Positions 8,601-23,600 are shown, counted from the stretch's first letter. The stretch: 64,000 bases of DNA from Scolanthus callimorphus (GCA_033964015.1 CM066924.1:7236251-7300250), one strand, 5' to 3'. Notes: generated by a model not told the origin, from the letters alone. Program-made: numbers and translations.

Positions 8601-11600
8601 TTGGTTAAAAAGCGTGTTTGTAAGAGACCTGAGAAAACACGATTGTCACGCAACGCTGTCGCGCGGAATCGGGGAATGTTGGTCGAACTGATAAAACTTG
8701 AAAGGCACTCGCCTTCGGCTCGTGTCTTTCAAGTTTTGATCGTTCTCCCAACATCCCCCTCGTGTTTGTAAGAAAACAGAGAGCAAGCGGAAAGTACTTT
8801 TATTGCTTAAGTATACCACACCACAGAAAATACAGCCAATAATCAGAATGGCGTTGTATATTCGGCGGTATTCCACTCAACCTCCCATCGTGCACTGCAT
8901 TTAAGTAAAACGTTGTCTTAAATTTTCTGTAGCGTGGTATAAAATAGTTATGCAATGAATTCTCGTGGCATACTGCACAACATCCCACTTGTCACTGACA
9001 CGTGGGATATTCTGCAGTATGCCACTTGAAAGCATTGTATAACTAGTATATTCGCGTTGCGTACTAGGGTGCAAACAGTGCATCAAATCAATGAGCTTTG
9101 TTACTGCTCCACAGACTTGGTGAGACGACACAATCCATCCGAGACCTCGGCTTACATACCGGTCAACCTCCATGGGTTGGGATGATGGTAGCATTCCGAT
9201 TGGCAGGACGGCACACTGATGGTAACTATCCAATAAAACTTTCATTACCCCACGGTTGGTTTGAAATTGCGTAAGGGAATAAACTGTATATAGATGCTCA
9301 TGAGCGGTAACATCCCTCCTTGAACTTTGTAATTTTCAGTCCACTCTGTTGCATGTTAGATGAAGGTTTACGCGTCCTGGAATATCCTGGATTTTCATTT
9401 CCTTCCTGGAAAGTCCTTGAAATTCCTGGAATTTTAAGGACAATCCTGGAAAACTCCTGGAAAAATGTTTCAACTCAAATGTTGTTCAATCAGTACGTTT
9501 CGTGAATCTGATTTTGGGCTGCAAATTATGACATCCTCCAGACTTATCATGTTTTAAATCGTGGATACGCGTTGCGTAGCTGGTCGGTGCCTTTGATTTT
9601 TGGGTGGAGGGGTCATTTCTACCCGATAAAAACTCCTGGAAAAATAGCTAAAGACCTGGAAAATCCTGGATTTTTGTTATTCAGAAAGCCCACGAAGCCT
9701 GTTTAAAGTCATTGTTCAGCTCTCCGTTGCTTGCTAGTTTAGTTGAAGAAAAGAAACATTATGCAAAATGTCGCGCCAGTTGTCCCCCCCCCCCCCGAAA
9801 TTGAATCCTAGGCTATCGAGCATTGGTAATGTTTATTAAATCCGAAAAATGTTCAGCTAAGTTCTTTAGCTCAGGATTATCGAAAAAGACGGCTGCTCTA
9901 TGACTTGGTCGTAGCCCCGCTTTAAATCTTACGAAATACTGTCGGGGAGAAATGTGTGACAATTTATATTGAGTTTTCTTTACATTTTTCTCATTGTGTC
10001 CATCATCGTTGCATCACAGTATAGCCATCGTACTCGCTCTTAAAACTATTTATTTTTATCGGTCTGCAATCCATCTAATCGCCGGCTCTGATTGGCTCGC
10101 GAGCGGTCTGCAATCCATCTAATCGCCGGCTCTGATTGGCTCGCGAGCGGTCCGCAATCCATCTAATCGCCCGCTCTGATTGGCTCGTGAGCGGTCCTCA
10201 ATCCATCTAATCGCCCGCTCAGATTGGCTCGTGAGCGGTCCGCAATCCATCTAATCGCCCGCTCTGATTGGCTCGTGAGCGGTCCGGAATCCTACGTCCG
10301 GACCCGGGGTCCTGACGAGTCGTGCACGCGCTAAATTCTGTGTTGCGCGCGCTAAGTCATGTGAAGTTTTATGCTTTTTCAGTGTAAGCAAAAAATAATA
10401 TATTATTTACCGGCTTGGGGTTGCGGATCGTTAAATACCGTGACCTCAGCCTTGAAAATACTGATCTCTTCCTCTCTTGGTCGGTATTTTCGAGACCTCG
10501 GTCACATATTTATTTCTTGTTCCTTCAGATCGCGGTAGTGTGTTCCGTGCCAGCCTATCTAACGCCAGACTAGCGTTGAACAATGACGAGCCGTCTGTTA
10601 GTACGATGTTACGAGAAGGGTGCTCAATCATGGCACTGGCCACTCTAGTCTATGGTCCTCAGCCCATTTCCAAGGTATGCGCATGGTTTTACAAGTGTTC
10701 GGCCTTTCGGTGACTGGTAAATAGTCAACCTGCATGGAAAAATAGGCTTTTCCAATTATTCCAGCATCACTTTGAATTGCACAAAGAGATTTAGGCTGGG
10801 CCAAACCAATTTTAAACATTCCACCAACATTTGTTGAAAACGCACCGTTCAGTTTATTATTCAAGATTGCTAGACTACGATGTAAACGTGTAGACGTGTA
10901 GTGAACCATGTTTTTCACCGTGGAACAATATTGAACAAAGGGTTGCCAGATCAGCTAAACATCGTTCAATGCTGAATGATGAGTTTGGCCTGAGTATAGC
11001 CTGCGTAGCGGCGCTAAAGGTAAGGGGAGGGAGTCGGGGCGAGCGAAAACCGGAAGCGCGTTCGCGAGGGGTTTTCCCAGAATCCCTCGCGGCCGCGGTT
11101 CCGGTTTTCACTCGCCCCGACTTCATTCCCTTCCCTTTAGAGTCGCCACGCAGACTAGCCTCGCTAGTGCGTCCACACTAGGGCTAAACCATGCTCAGAC
11201 TAAGAATGTTTCAACATTCATCTCGTCCGTTTGCACCTCTTGTGAACCATCACAACCGCCAATGTGTTGTTTGCCTCTAATAATATTCGCCTAAGGTTTA
11301 AAGTTATTCGAACTCTGAATATGTAAGGAAGCATGCGTAGTGTGAACGCACTATTACACTTTTTGGTGTCTTGACTTGAGTTTCTGTAGATATGTACTAC
11401 TAAGCAGTGCTTCAAATTACTGCAAGTCATCGGACATTGTCCAAATGCCAATTCTCCGATCAATTTTCAGATATGTCTGGCCAATTTTCCAGTAGAGAGG
11501 GCAGAAAAAAAAGCGTTTTTAGGGACATATGTCCGATCAAGTAAGAAAAAAAGATTTCCAGCTCTGAATAAGCGTTCTTTATTTGTTGTCTTTTTTAGGC

Positions 11601-14600
11601 GATTACTCCCGCAGGTTCGACTGTAGCAAACCCCTCATGGCAAGTTGAAGATATCTTGCTCCAAAGATCACTGCTCTCGCACCCCAACCTTCTGTCGGCT
11701 TTGTTCCTGTCGTGACAAGCGTGCATGGCATGGAGCCACAAGACGTAACGGTGTACCAACTATTACAGGTAACGCAACACTTTGTCACGTAATAGCGAAG
11801 ATGTACTTCATTAGAGCGGATTTCAGATGACTGTCGTGAGTAATTGGTAATACTTTGTAATTACTCCTATACGTTTTATTCAGAATTTGTGTAATTACTT
11901 TGCGATTGGTTTCACTACAGTCGTATGAAAACCGCTCTATCTGTCTAATTACCGAGTACATAAACTGTGGTGGTAATGTTGATTTGCGCTTAGAATGTTT
12001 TTTTTTCTTTTAAATGGAACATGTCTGGGTTTGCTTATCTGATCAGTTACAAACTCGCGAAGATTCAGCCTTGCAAACAAACGTAAACAAGCCGTATTTT
12101 TACAGAGGTTTGTATGGAATTTAATTGGGGGGGGGGGGGGGGGGGGGGCAATAAAATTCTAATTAAAGAGATATAAGAATTCTATTTACGTTTTTATAAA
12201 ACCGTTTTATTTTTGACGTAGCGTCGCCGGACTTCGACTCTATTGCTCAAAATGGTTTTCTGACTAATGTCAATGTGATCTTTTCCGTGGTATGGATAGA
12301 TTGTAACTTGGACGCCTGTATCAAAAGTTGAAGATTTCGTGACGTCATGACGTGCCCACCTATAACATATACTAAGTACGATTAATTGGGAGATATTTTC
12401 TTCCAACGCCGTCAATATTTTGTGGAATTGCAGTCTCAAAATCGTAATTTGTATTCTATCGCGGTTCTTGATGATTTTCTGGACGAAATTGCAAGAAATA
12501 GTGCTTAGTTTCTTTGATTGAGATCTTAATTCTCCTTACATTAGCGCGCGCTCTCACGTAATCACATCTGCTTCTTTTCGTACGAGGTCGAGCATTTTCT
12601 AGTCTGTTTTTTTTTTATCTTTTTCCGGCGAAAAAATCTCTTTCTGCCATTAGGTATTGCTAAAAATATAGCTAAATGTTATTTCTAACTATAGACAATG
12701 AAATGAAACACAAATTCGTGCGAAAAAAGTAACGATTGAATTTTGCTAGCTCTTTTCGAGCCGTCAATACCACAAAATATTGACGGCTCACAACAACACA
12801 GAGTGGCAGGGTGAATCGCAATACTCATGGTTATTATAACAAATTCGCCAGCTGATCTCACCTCAGGGTTAGCAAATGATTGTTTTTCAAATGACGAAAC
12901 GTTCCAGTGAGAGAATTTTTGCAGTTTTGGAAAAGCAAAAACTATGTTTAATCATCGTACATTCACATCCAGTTTGCAATATTTCTGAGGAGATGGAACC
13001 TTACCTTTTTGAACGCTTGCTCATGCAACAAAAATCGCTCTCGTTAGCTTTTTTAAAAGCAAGAAATCAACAGACCCCCTCTCCACCGACAGACACGAGA
13101 AAGACCATGTTCATTGGGAGTAACATGTTGAGGCACGATTAATGGGAGGCTGTCACGCAACTGCGTAGCTGTTCTTCGCATCTCAAAACAAAGAAGTATT
13201 GTCCCGTAACGATGGCCAGCGATAGCTAAAAACAATCGTTTATAATCTCGCTATTTCTCGATCCATCCCACCAAATGTTTACGTTTTACATATTCTTTAA
13301 TAGTTTCCTGATAGGATGGTCTAAATAGTTTTGCTCAGTGATTGTTCCTGGAGCAAGGGCGTATCGTGACAGCCTCCCTTTAGACGAAATTTGTACGGTA
13401 AAACATTTTAGTCCCAAATTTACTTAAAACTACCAGAGATTAACTGTGAACAATAATTTAGATTCAAACAAAGTTTTAGAGCATTTTTAATTTTTGTTGT
13501 CCAGGGAAACTCCCCGTTCGAAGTTTCTAGGCTGTTTGGTTGGCAACATACAAACGACTTGGCCGTAAAAGCAGGTAAAAATGCCACTGCATATTCTCTT
13601 TGCAGACTCTAGCTGCCAACATTTTAATTTTTCTTGCAATTTGTCAACAGAGAATTAAAATGCTTTAGGTTGGCAGAGTATTATAGTTACACACTACACA
13701 ATACAATATACAATATATACCGTTTCCGGGAAACGTTGTCACTGGAAAAAGCAACAAAGCTTGGTGCGCTACGGAGTATGGGTAAAGATCTATTTGAATA
13801 GAACCAAACATGCTTAGAAATGTGCTGAAATGTAATAATTTTACCTGTGGTTGCGATAACTGTCTGAATTCAGACCAAACAGTAGCAGTTTAGATGCCCC
13901 CATTATCCTTTGCGCTACAAGTATAGGCTTTTGGGGTGACAACGTTTCCCGGAAACGGTATATACAAAAAACGAAACATATCTTAGCGAGGGCAGGCAAG
14001 CGGAATATGGTGTTCCATCCCCGCCAAAAATCGTTGCAAATCGCAACTTTCATCTTGACAGTTTAACATTAAACTTGCCAAATATCAACATTGCCTTCTT
14101 TGATTCAACTTTCATCTCGACAGTTTAACATTGAACTTGGCAAATATCAACATTGCATTCTTTGATTCAACTTTCATCTTATCAGTTTAACATTGAACTT
14201 GACAAATATCAACATTGCATTCTTTGATTTGACTTTTTACTTCGTAGCACAAGCGTCCAGAAGTAATAAATACACTTTAAGGCTGTGAGCGTATCACCAA
14301 ACTTGAGTCCCAAAGTTGGCGATTGAGAAACAAATGCGTACCAATCCCGCCATAAATCAAAGTCGATATTCGACTTTAATGCACGTCGCAACAATTATCT
14401 TGGCACTCCAACAGTCTCCAACATTGAACTTGACAATTATCAACATTGCATATTTGATTCGACTTTGTACTTCGTAGCACAAGCATCCAGAAGTAATAAA
14501 TACACTTTAAGGCTGTGAGCGTATCACCAAACTTGAATCCCAAAGTTGGCGATTGAGGAACAAATGCGTACCAATCCCGCCATAAATCAAAGTCGATATT

Positions 14601-17600
14601 TTCGACTTTAATGCACGTCGCAACAATTATCTTGGCACTCCAACATTGAACTTGGCAAATATCAACATTGTTGAATAAGAAAACAACTTTCAATTTGAGC
14701 AGTCAGCGTTGTTCATTGCCAATCATCATGTCTTGTTACGTGCATTTATAATAGTTCAATTCGCAAGTTGAATATTGAGCGATAAAGGCGCCCCGATCCC
14801 GCCAAAAAACAAAGGCTCAAGGAGGCCGGCAAATTTATGAGGGGGAGGGGGAGTCAATTCCGTCTCGCCTCGGTTTCATGCGTTGGCCGAATGGGTTTCT
14901 GGGAAATGTATCACCTTGCGTTTTTAATTGGCCGAGAAACCCGGCTCAAAGTTAAAAAATATGAAACTTGTACGATATATTCTTCCCGTTTTCAGGCACC
15001 TATCTAATGAAGAGACATTTGAGTGGGTCAAATAAACAATAATCAAGTGGTTAATTCACTTTATTTTGGCTGATACAAGCAAACAGAATAGGGGTTTTTG
15101 AGATATAGCATGGTGCTATAGGTCAAAACCCCCATCGTAGCTTTGATTTCATCGATAATTTTGTCGACAACAAAATACTTTGATCCGAGTTAATTGGTGA
15201 AATCCGGGAATGAGCTTTTTGTTTACCCGGGAAGTGCCTGAAACTCCTTCAAATTAAACTGCAATGTGTTGAAACTGACCCATTGTTATCCTCCCGACAT
15301 CATCCATAGAAAGCCGCCATCTTGGAATTAACCTAAATGTTCGGGAATTTCCGACGATCGGTCGGCCTTCCATTTCCGAAGGAGGGGGTTTTGAGATATA
15401 GCATCTAGTATCCAAGATTGCGCCATAATTTTGGTCCACAGCGAGAGGTTACCAAATCTGACAAAACTTCCTCGTACCCTTCCCCACGGACACGCCGTCC
15501 GAGTTTGATCGATAAAATAGACTTCCATTTTTGCGGGATCGGGCGCCTTTAACACTCAAAACGCAACTTGCGTATTCAAGTATCGTAAATAGGGCAATGA
15601 ACAACGTTGACTGCTCAAATTGAAAATTGTTTTCTTCTTCAACAACGTTGATATTTATCAAGTTCAATGTTGGAGTGCCAAGATAGTGTTGCGACGTACA
15701 TTAAAGTCGAATATACGGATACGACGTAGGCTAAATATCGATATATTGATTTATGGCGGGATTGGTACGCTTTGTTTCTCAATCGCCAACTTGAGATTCA
15801 AGTTCGGTGATACGCTCACAGCCTTAAAGTTTATTTATTACTTTTGGACGCTTGTACTACGAAGTACAAAGTCGAATCAAATAATGCACTGTTGGAGTGC
15901 CAAGATAATTGTTGCGGCGTGCATAAAGTCGAATATCGACTTTGATTTATGGGCGGGATTGGTACGCATTTGTTCTCAAACGCCAACTTTGGGACTCAAG
16001 TTTGGTGATACGCTCACAGCCTTAAAGTGTATTTATTACTTCTGGACGCTTGTGCTACGAAGTAAAAAGTCAAATCAAAGAATGCAATTTGATATTGTCA
16101 AGTTCAATGTTAAACTGATAAGATGAAAGTTGAATCAAAGAATGCAATGTTGATATTTGCCAAGTTCAATGTTAAACTGTCGAGATGAAAGTTGAATCAA
16201 AGAAGGCAATGTTGATATTTGGCAAGTTTAATGTTAAACTGTCAAGATGAAAGTTGCGATTTGCAACGATTTTTGGCGGGGATGGAACACCATAGCGGAA
16301 GGTCCCGGCGAGGCAGACTACCAACACACTGACAAGTCACCATGACCAGAATATTGGTCACATTATTGGCGACCACGATTTGTAATTTAAAGGCCTTAGA
16401 AAAGTTAATTTAGTAGCGTTGAATGAATTTGTATTCCAGATATGGTAGGCGAGATGCCGCATTTCTCCCTGGCGCCCCTCGTCTCACAGCACGCCCACAT
16501 GGAGCGCTTGACCTTCTCGTACTACCTCAGACACGGTAGGCCTTCTTTGCCTTCACTGCATTCGTGGGAGCGCATCTCAAGGATCGTGGCATACCCAGGG
16601 CAAGGTTTGAGTACTTATTTGTAGAGAAAGACATGTACTTTTTAAACTCTAGTTTTAGAGTAGCTCGTAACCGTTGGTATACAGCCATTACAGCTAGTTT
16701 ATTCGAGTATCACACATATACCAGATATACAACACATGTAAGAACCCCAACTGGCCGGGAGGCAAACCAAGAATGGTCGAGCAGCCAGAGCGGGGACTCG
16801 AACTCGGGTCATCGGATTACGAGGACGACGATCCCTCTATCCCCATTGGAAGTCATTACAGGTTACGTATTTTCCAGTGCTTTATCACGGAATATGTTCA
16901 AAACGCCTATTTCCGCGCTTGCCTTTTGCAAATATAATCAATATGGTCTTCCCATGTTAATTTACAGTTTGAACGCCCAGACATTTTTGTGATTGGACTC
17001 TGGTTATTTTGGTATCGTTTATGCGAAGGGATAACGTGGGGTCAACTTTATGTTTTAATTATGATTAGAGCTCCCTGATGTTTCAGGATTGTCAGCGCTG
17101 GAAGAAAGGCGTACCGCGTCGCAATTCAACAATTCACCGACACGCAAATCACTTCAGCGTGTGTCGCGTTCACGGAAATGTTAGGTCTTGATAGCGGATG
17201 TCTAAGGGTGGATCTACAGGCAGCCAATAGGATTCTAGCTCATGGAGGCCGAGAAGGTGCTATGGGAAGCGAACCCCAAAACGGGACAACTATCAAAGAG
17301 AGGATTGGTATGAGCCATGTTGTTTCTCATGTCTGTCGGAATGAAAATATATTATAAACTAATTACGACTTTGATTGTCACGCAATCGCCACGACAGACA
17401 AGCTCTTTTGTCTTTCCCTCTATTTACTTTCCCAAGGATTACTTAAAAGTGGCTAAATGTTATTTCTAACTATAGACAATGAAATGCAGGACAACTTTGG
17501 TCGCAAAGAGTTGAATGCCGCTTGCTCTTTTCAAGTCATCAATAACCCAAATTACTCCAAATTTGATGGGTCAAAACAAATTGACAGGGTGAATCGCGAT

Positions 17601-20600
17601 ACTTTGTAGTGTGGAGTGATTCCTTGACAACACGGGAAGATTCACCATCCGTTCATCCGATCGATCGACCCTTTGCGTCCGACCCCCTGCCTGTTCTTTC
17701 CTTTTCCATCCGACTGGCTCGTTCATTCTTCGTTTTTAAAAAAATGAACAGAACACTGATATTTTCGCGTTTTCACTGATCAATACACTACGTCGACAGA
17801 ATGCCGTTACTTTTAAAATTCCGTCTTTCTCCTGTCTGAATTCATCTCACATTATATTTTGCATTTTAGTGTCTGAATTACTGGCGTGTGTTGGCCGAAG
17901 CAGTTGTCAACCGAACAATCTATTGAAAGCATTAGAAGAGGCAACGCACATTTTAATCAGCAAAGATTGCTTAGACAGGTGAGAGGAGAATTTATTTAGC
18001 AGTTAATGAATGAATATAAACACCCGTGGCGAAATCGTTACTATTAATAGTTATTTACTTCCTCAAAGGTTCTCACTGAAAAGAATGGAGAGAAGACTCC
18101 GCAATCTTCAAATTCGTAGCTTAGCAATATATTTACGATGTGGGCTTCCTGTGTTGCACGCACGCGCGCCAAAAGTGGCGGGAAAAAATAGCCAATCACA
18201 AACGCTTCCCTACGTTGTATCGCGGGCCGCATTTTCAAAATGAAGTATTTTGGGCTATGCTGTTCCGTCATTCAAACCTTCTGACCCAATCAGATTATTG
18301 CCTCTTTTCGCCTAGTGCTGCTGGCTGGCTTCGTCCCGACGACAGAAGGTTTGAGTGGCAGTCTATAAAACCCCAAAATAAATCGATGTTTTAAAAACAC
18401 ATGCATCGATACCTACACTATGCAACAAATTTGAAAATTATGTAGTCTTCTGAGTTTGAAACCTCACGACAGTTTTGTTGGCTTCGTCCTTAAGAAGGAT
18501 AGCGTAGTTCACGTTCGGTGTCGTTACATGCAAAATTGGGGTGAATTTTAAACAATTGGAAATGAAAAATATTTTTGATGGAAAATATGACGTGTATCCC
18601 ACTTGCTCTTAAATAATAAATACTACTTGTAACATATTGTTGTATGGGATAAGATATCCTATCTACAGACCCTGAATGATTTGGTTGCCGTGTGTTCCTC
18701 AGGACCTCTTATGAAGCAAGCCAGCTTTGGTTACTTGTGGTCCAGTTCTGCCAAGTCCATAAAATGGAGCTCAGCATAGCGCATCTTGTCGACTGCGCCA
18801 AGATGGACAAGTGGCTGCAGTTTGTATGTTTTGTGCAAGTTTGCCAGTACCCTAAACACCAGGTAAATCTAGGCAAGTTTCCATTGCACCAAACCCCACG
18901 TAAAACCTTCTACTGGAAAATCCATTACCAGTATCACTTACATCAGGGATTATAATCCTCTTCTAATGCGCTCTTTAGTGAAGCTGTTCTCCTTGCTGTA
19001 TGCTCTGATTGCTCTTATCTGGACGACGTTCACTGTCCCAAAGTTATGGCTTCACTCCCTAATCACCTGCCTCTATAAGAACATGGGAGACAAGATGGAC
19101 CCCACTAACTATCGCGGCCTCTCTATAAAACATTGATTTTCAACATTAATGTTTGAAAAATGTCTGGTTGTCGGCAAGGAGGCCTGGATTCCCCATGTAT
19201 ATTTAACATCTTTCTGAAGCAGAAGAGGGGGAACTCTGATGATGACCAGTGTGCCAAGTATCGTTAAACCCTCTCAACTCAATAATAAATTAATTACTTG
19301 TGCCCACATCACCTGAAACACGAAGCGCGACTCTTGAAAACAAATATCCCGATTCCAAATCACAGCGGCGAGGGGCCAGTGACGCAACGCTAAGCCAACC
19401 GTCCTTCCCTGCTAAACCCTGCTCATCCCTGCTCACCATTAATCGCCCCTGCTTATCCTTGCTGACCCCTGCTCACCGTTGTTCACTATTGCTCACCCGT
19501 CCTTGCCTTTGCTCACTGTTGTTCACTGTTGCTCACCCGTCCATGCCCTTGCTCACAGTTGTTCACTGTTGATTGCTCACTGTTGTTCACTTTTGATTGC
19601 TCGCCGTTGTTCACTATTGCTCACCCGTCCATGCCCTTGCTCACAGTTGTTCACTGTTGCTTGCTCGCTGTTGTTCACTTTTGCTTGCTCAATCGTTGTT
19701 CACTGTTGCTCACCCGTCCATGCCCCTGCTCACAGTTGTTCACTGTTGCTTGCTCACTGTTGTTCACTTTTGATTGCTCGCCGTTGTTCACTTTTGCTTG
19801 CTCAATCGTTGTTCACTGTTGCTCACCCGTCCATGCCCTTGCTCACAGTTGTTCACTGTTGCTTGCTCGCTGTTGTTCACTTTTGCTTGCTCGCCGTTGT
19901 TCACTTTTGCTTGCTCAATCGTTGTTCACTGTTGCTCACCCGTCCATGCCCCTGCTCACAGTTGTTCACTGTTGCTTGCTCGCTGTTGTTCACTTTTGCT
20001 TGCTAAATCGTTGTTCACTGTTGCTCACCCGTCCATGCCCTTGCTCACAGTTGTTCACTGTTGCTTGCTCGCTGTTGTTCACTTTTGCTTGCTCAATCGT
20101 TGTTCACTGTTGCTCACCCGTCCATGCCCCTGCTCACAGTTGTTCACTGTTGCTTGCTCACTATTGTTCACTTTTGATTGCTCGCCGTTGTTCACTGTTG
20201 CTCACCCGTCCATGCCCTTGCTCACAGTTGTTCACTGTTGCTTGCTCGCTGTTGTTCACTTTGATTGCTCGCTGTTGTTCACTTTTGCTTGCTCACCGTT
20301 GTTCACTGTTGCTCACCCGTCCATGCCCCTGCTCACAGTTGTTCACTGTTGCTTGCTCACTGTTGTTCACTTTTGATTGCTCACCGTTGTTCACTGTTGC
20401 TCACCGTCCTTGCCTTTGCTCACAGTTGTTCACTGTTGCTCACCTGTCCATGCCCCAGCTCACAGTTGTTCACTGTTGCTTGCTCACTAGTGTTCACTTT
20501 TGCTTGCTCAAGCGTTGTTCAGTGTTGCTCGCCCATGCTCATCGTTGTTCCCTGTTTTTCACAGTTGTTCACTGTTTTTCAAAGTTGTTCACAGTTGTTC

Positions 20601-23600
20601 ACTGTTTTCTAAAGTTGTTCACAGTTGTTCACTGTTTTCAAAGTTGTTCACAGTTGTTCACTGTTTTTCAATTGCTCGCCGTTGTTCGCTGTTGCTCGCC
20701 CTTGCTGATCCATGTTCACTGTTGCTCACCGACGTTCACCCCTGCTCACTATTGTTCACCTGTTTGCTCATCCTTGCTCCTGCTCGCCGTTGTTCCCGGG
20801 AGGAAAAAAAATAAGAGAGAAGCCACACTCTTGCTCACCCTACTCCTGGAAGCAACAACAAAAACAGATGACACCCGTTCCTAAACCACAGCATATGCTG
20901 ACTGTAAGATTTTTGCCACTCAAGCCAAGCGTCTTTCTTCAATAAATACTAAATAGATACAATGTCTAAACAACGCCCTTGTATCGTGTGTTCATGTTTC
21001 AGGTTCTTGAAGTCATCAGGAAATACTTCAACAACAAGCACTTCCGAGAGCATCTGCTGCTCGCGTTTGAGAATGTACAGGTGGTGCGTGTGGAGGGAGA
21101 GGGGGAGGAGTGGGGTAGAAGACGGGCAAGACGGAGACCGAGTCGTAAGGAAGAACAGTCCTTGGTAAGTGATCACCTACAAATATCAAGACAGTTACAG
21201 TAGTCATTCTCCCAGGCTCGTCGGCTCGCGGGGTAGGTAACAACCATTTGAGAGCATTCGCTTATTGGCTAATTTTGAACGTTGGGGTATGCGCAGAACG
21301 TTCTTTCTTTCAATGGCTCTGTATCAAATCTCAAGCATGCGTCAGTTGGAGAGCCGGGGTGCTCTGGGTTACGAGAATGTCTCAATAGCCCTCTTTACAC
21401 ATCATGCGTGGGCTTACTGTATCAAAAGAATGAAAGTGAGGCTTGTATTTGACCGTTTCCACGATGTTGTGAGAACAATACCATGAGCGTGTCGACTTTT
21501 TCTGGCGAAGACAGCTTTTGTTGTTCAAAACAGACAGGCATTGTTTAAACATGGCAGTTGAGTGATAGTTCTCGAGTTTTCTCGAGAAAATATTGCTTTT
21601 ACACTGGGAAAAAAAGGTCAAGATAGGAAATGTGCATAAAAAGACTAAGAGTAAATTAAACCCTTCATCGGCAGCCCTTCGAAAATGATAAGCAAAGTGC
21701 ACTCTACGTTGTTTAGTCTCGAGCGTGTGTATGTTTTTCTTTCCCTTCAATCGGTCGGTGTCGATTGTCGGTTGCCTCTACATCAAGGTGATAGGCGCCA
21801 AGGTCAGCCCTGTTCCCTCAGCGTGCTGCAGCTCACCCTAGCATCAGGTCCTGTGTGGCGAACTGCGTATCAAGACTCGTTTCTTTAGGCTTTTATAACA
21901 TGAAATCGACATAGAGCGGTTTTCACATGACTGTCGTGAAAGCAATTGCAATTGAGTAATCACTAGCCAATCAGAATCGAGAGAAATCACAACTTGCTCC
22001 TAAATGGCTTTCTTCTCAGCCAATTGCAAGCCGAACCAATTACTAAGTAATTACACAATTGTATTTACTACAGAATTTGATTGGCTGAGAAAAACGAGTA
22101 GCCAATGAGAACGCAAGGTAATCGCAATTACATAACAAGGCTTGACAGTCATGTGAAATCCGCTCTATTTATAACTTAAGCCCTGTTTCCATATAGTGGC
22201 AACTGTCGTGAACAAAGTTGTTCTGCAAATTTCTGTAACACGAGTTACAGCAGTCGCAGCGTGTTGCAGAAATCGCGAACGCCGCAGGTTTCCACATAGT
22301 TGAAGCAGTCGCAACCGGGTTCTATACTCAAAAGGATGACTCAATAATTGTTCTTCGATGTTTTTTCTCGCAGTTTTTGAGAATTGAACGACCATTTGAT
22401 CGATTGTGACAAGCGAGTACATATTCACGCGTCCAATGCGATGACCCGTGCCATTAGGTGGTAGCGGACAGAAATAAGAACACTCATTCTTTGTCATAAG
22501 ATATGTCTCGATAGTAACATCGTGTTGGGCCCGCTTGAGCCCAAGTTGTAAAATCATGTAAAACAAAACAAAACTTCTGAGAAATATATAGTCGTGTTGC
22601 CCTCGCCCTTTGTTTGTTGTACCGCGGTTACGGAACACCTTCGTGGTGTTTTTTTAATGGCATAATTTCGCGAACAAAAAGGTGTACCTTGACGTGATGC
22701 CTCATTTGAAAGCATTTGAAAGCTTCGCCTCTATTGTGAAAACTTTATTTCTTTAATTTGCGTTAGTTCAAGTTTCGAAATTTCCACCCACGCGAATATC
22801 CACTGCATTACTGCTTTCATTCTTTAGCAACATTTTACCATGAGTTAAGATGTTTTCCTAAAACTGTGTCTGGGAAAGAAAAAAAAATTCTTCGAAAAAT
22901 AATATCTTGAAAAGGAAATCGAATTTCCAACATCACCGACAAGGTTTTCTAGAACACATCTTAGCCAACGCAAAAATGGTGTCAAGGAACGATAGTGCTG
23001 TATATTTGCGAGGGTGGAACTCTCAAAAGTTGAAATAATGCACCGGAAAGGGAGCTCCGTAAAAAGATCTGGGTTTTGGAAAAGTAAATAAAATTATATA
23101 CCGTAGATTAGCCCACGAAAAAGTATCCCGAAGGTGTTCCGTAATTTAACAAATATATACTCATTTGAAAGTCTTGTTTTTACTAGGGCCCAACCCTACC
23201 AGGGATGTCCGTGCCAGTTCTATGCTCGCATGGGTCTAAAAGCTCCCGGGGGACCCGACCCTAGTGAACATCATAGCAGTAGTGCTGAGGACGACGACGT
23301 CAAAAGCAGGTCTCGACACAGTCGCGCTAGTGACCAGGGCTCCAGCAGCGCTACAGAAGGCACGGTTACGCTGGAGCCTGAGCGACCACGCACAAGTTCC
23401 AATAATAGTTCAGAGTCAAATGGTAGGTAATTTTGAAATGGTAATTACGCGGTACAGAGAGATGAAGTGAGATGTTGACTCTTTGACAGCTGATTGATAA
23501 CTGATTGTTCTCGGGCTCTTGGGTGGGAGGAGTTGTCCCTTTTATACCGGAACCTCGTGTTTAATCACATTAATTACACGTTTATAGTGCAGTGCAGCGC

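Noticed and set aside
9685..9725. Second half of the missing SPG11 exon after the micro-exon
   Set aside because: It has an acceptor and weak similarity, but the length gives the wrong phase and it lies in a low-complexity repeat.
11645..11830. Plus-strand open frame over SPG11 exon f
   Set aside because: It is the wrong frame of the exon; the spatacsin match is in the other two frames.
19529..20884. 451-codon plus-strand open frame
   Set aside because: It is the translation of a tandem repeat, all three frames are open, and it lies between two SPG11 exons.
22165..22638. 157-codon minus-strand open frame
   Set aside because: No domain or splice support; composition typical of chance frames.
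23187..23202. Upstream acceptor (tactag) for SPG11 exon m
   Set aside because: It would put the exon out of phase with the preceding one and reach an early stop.
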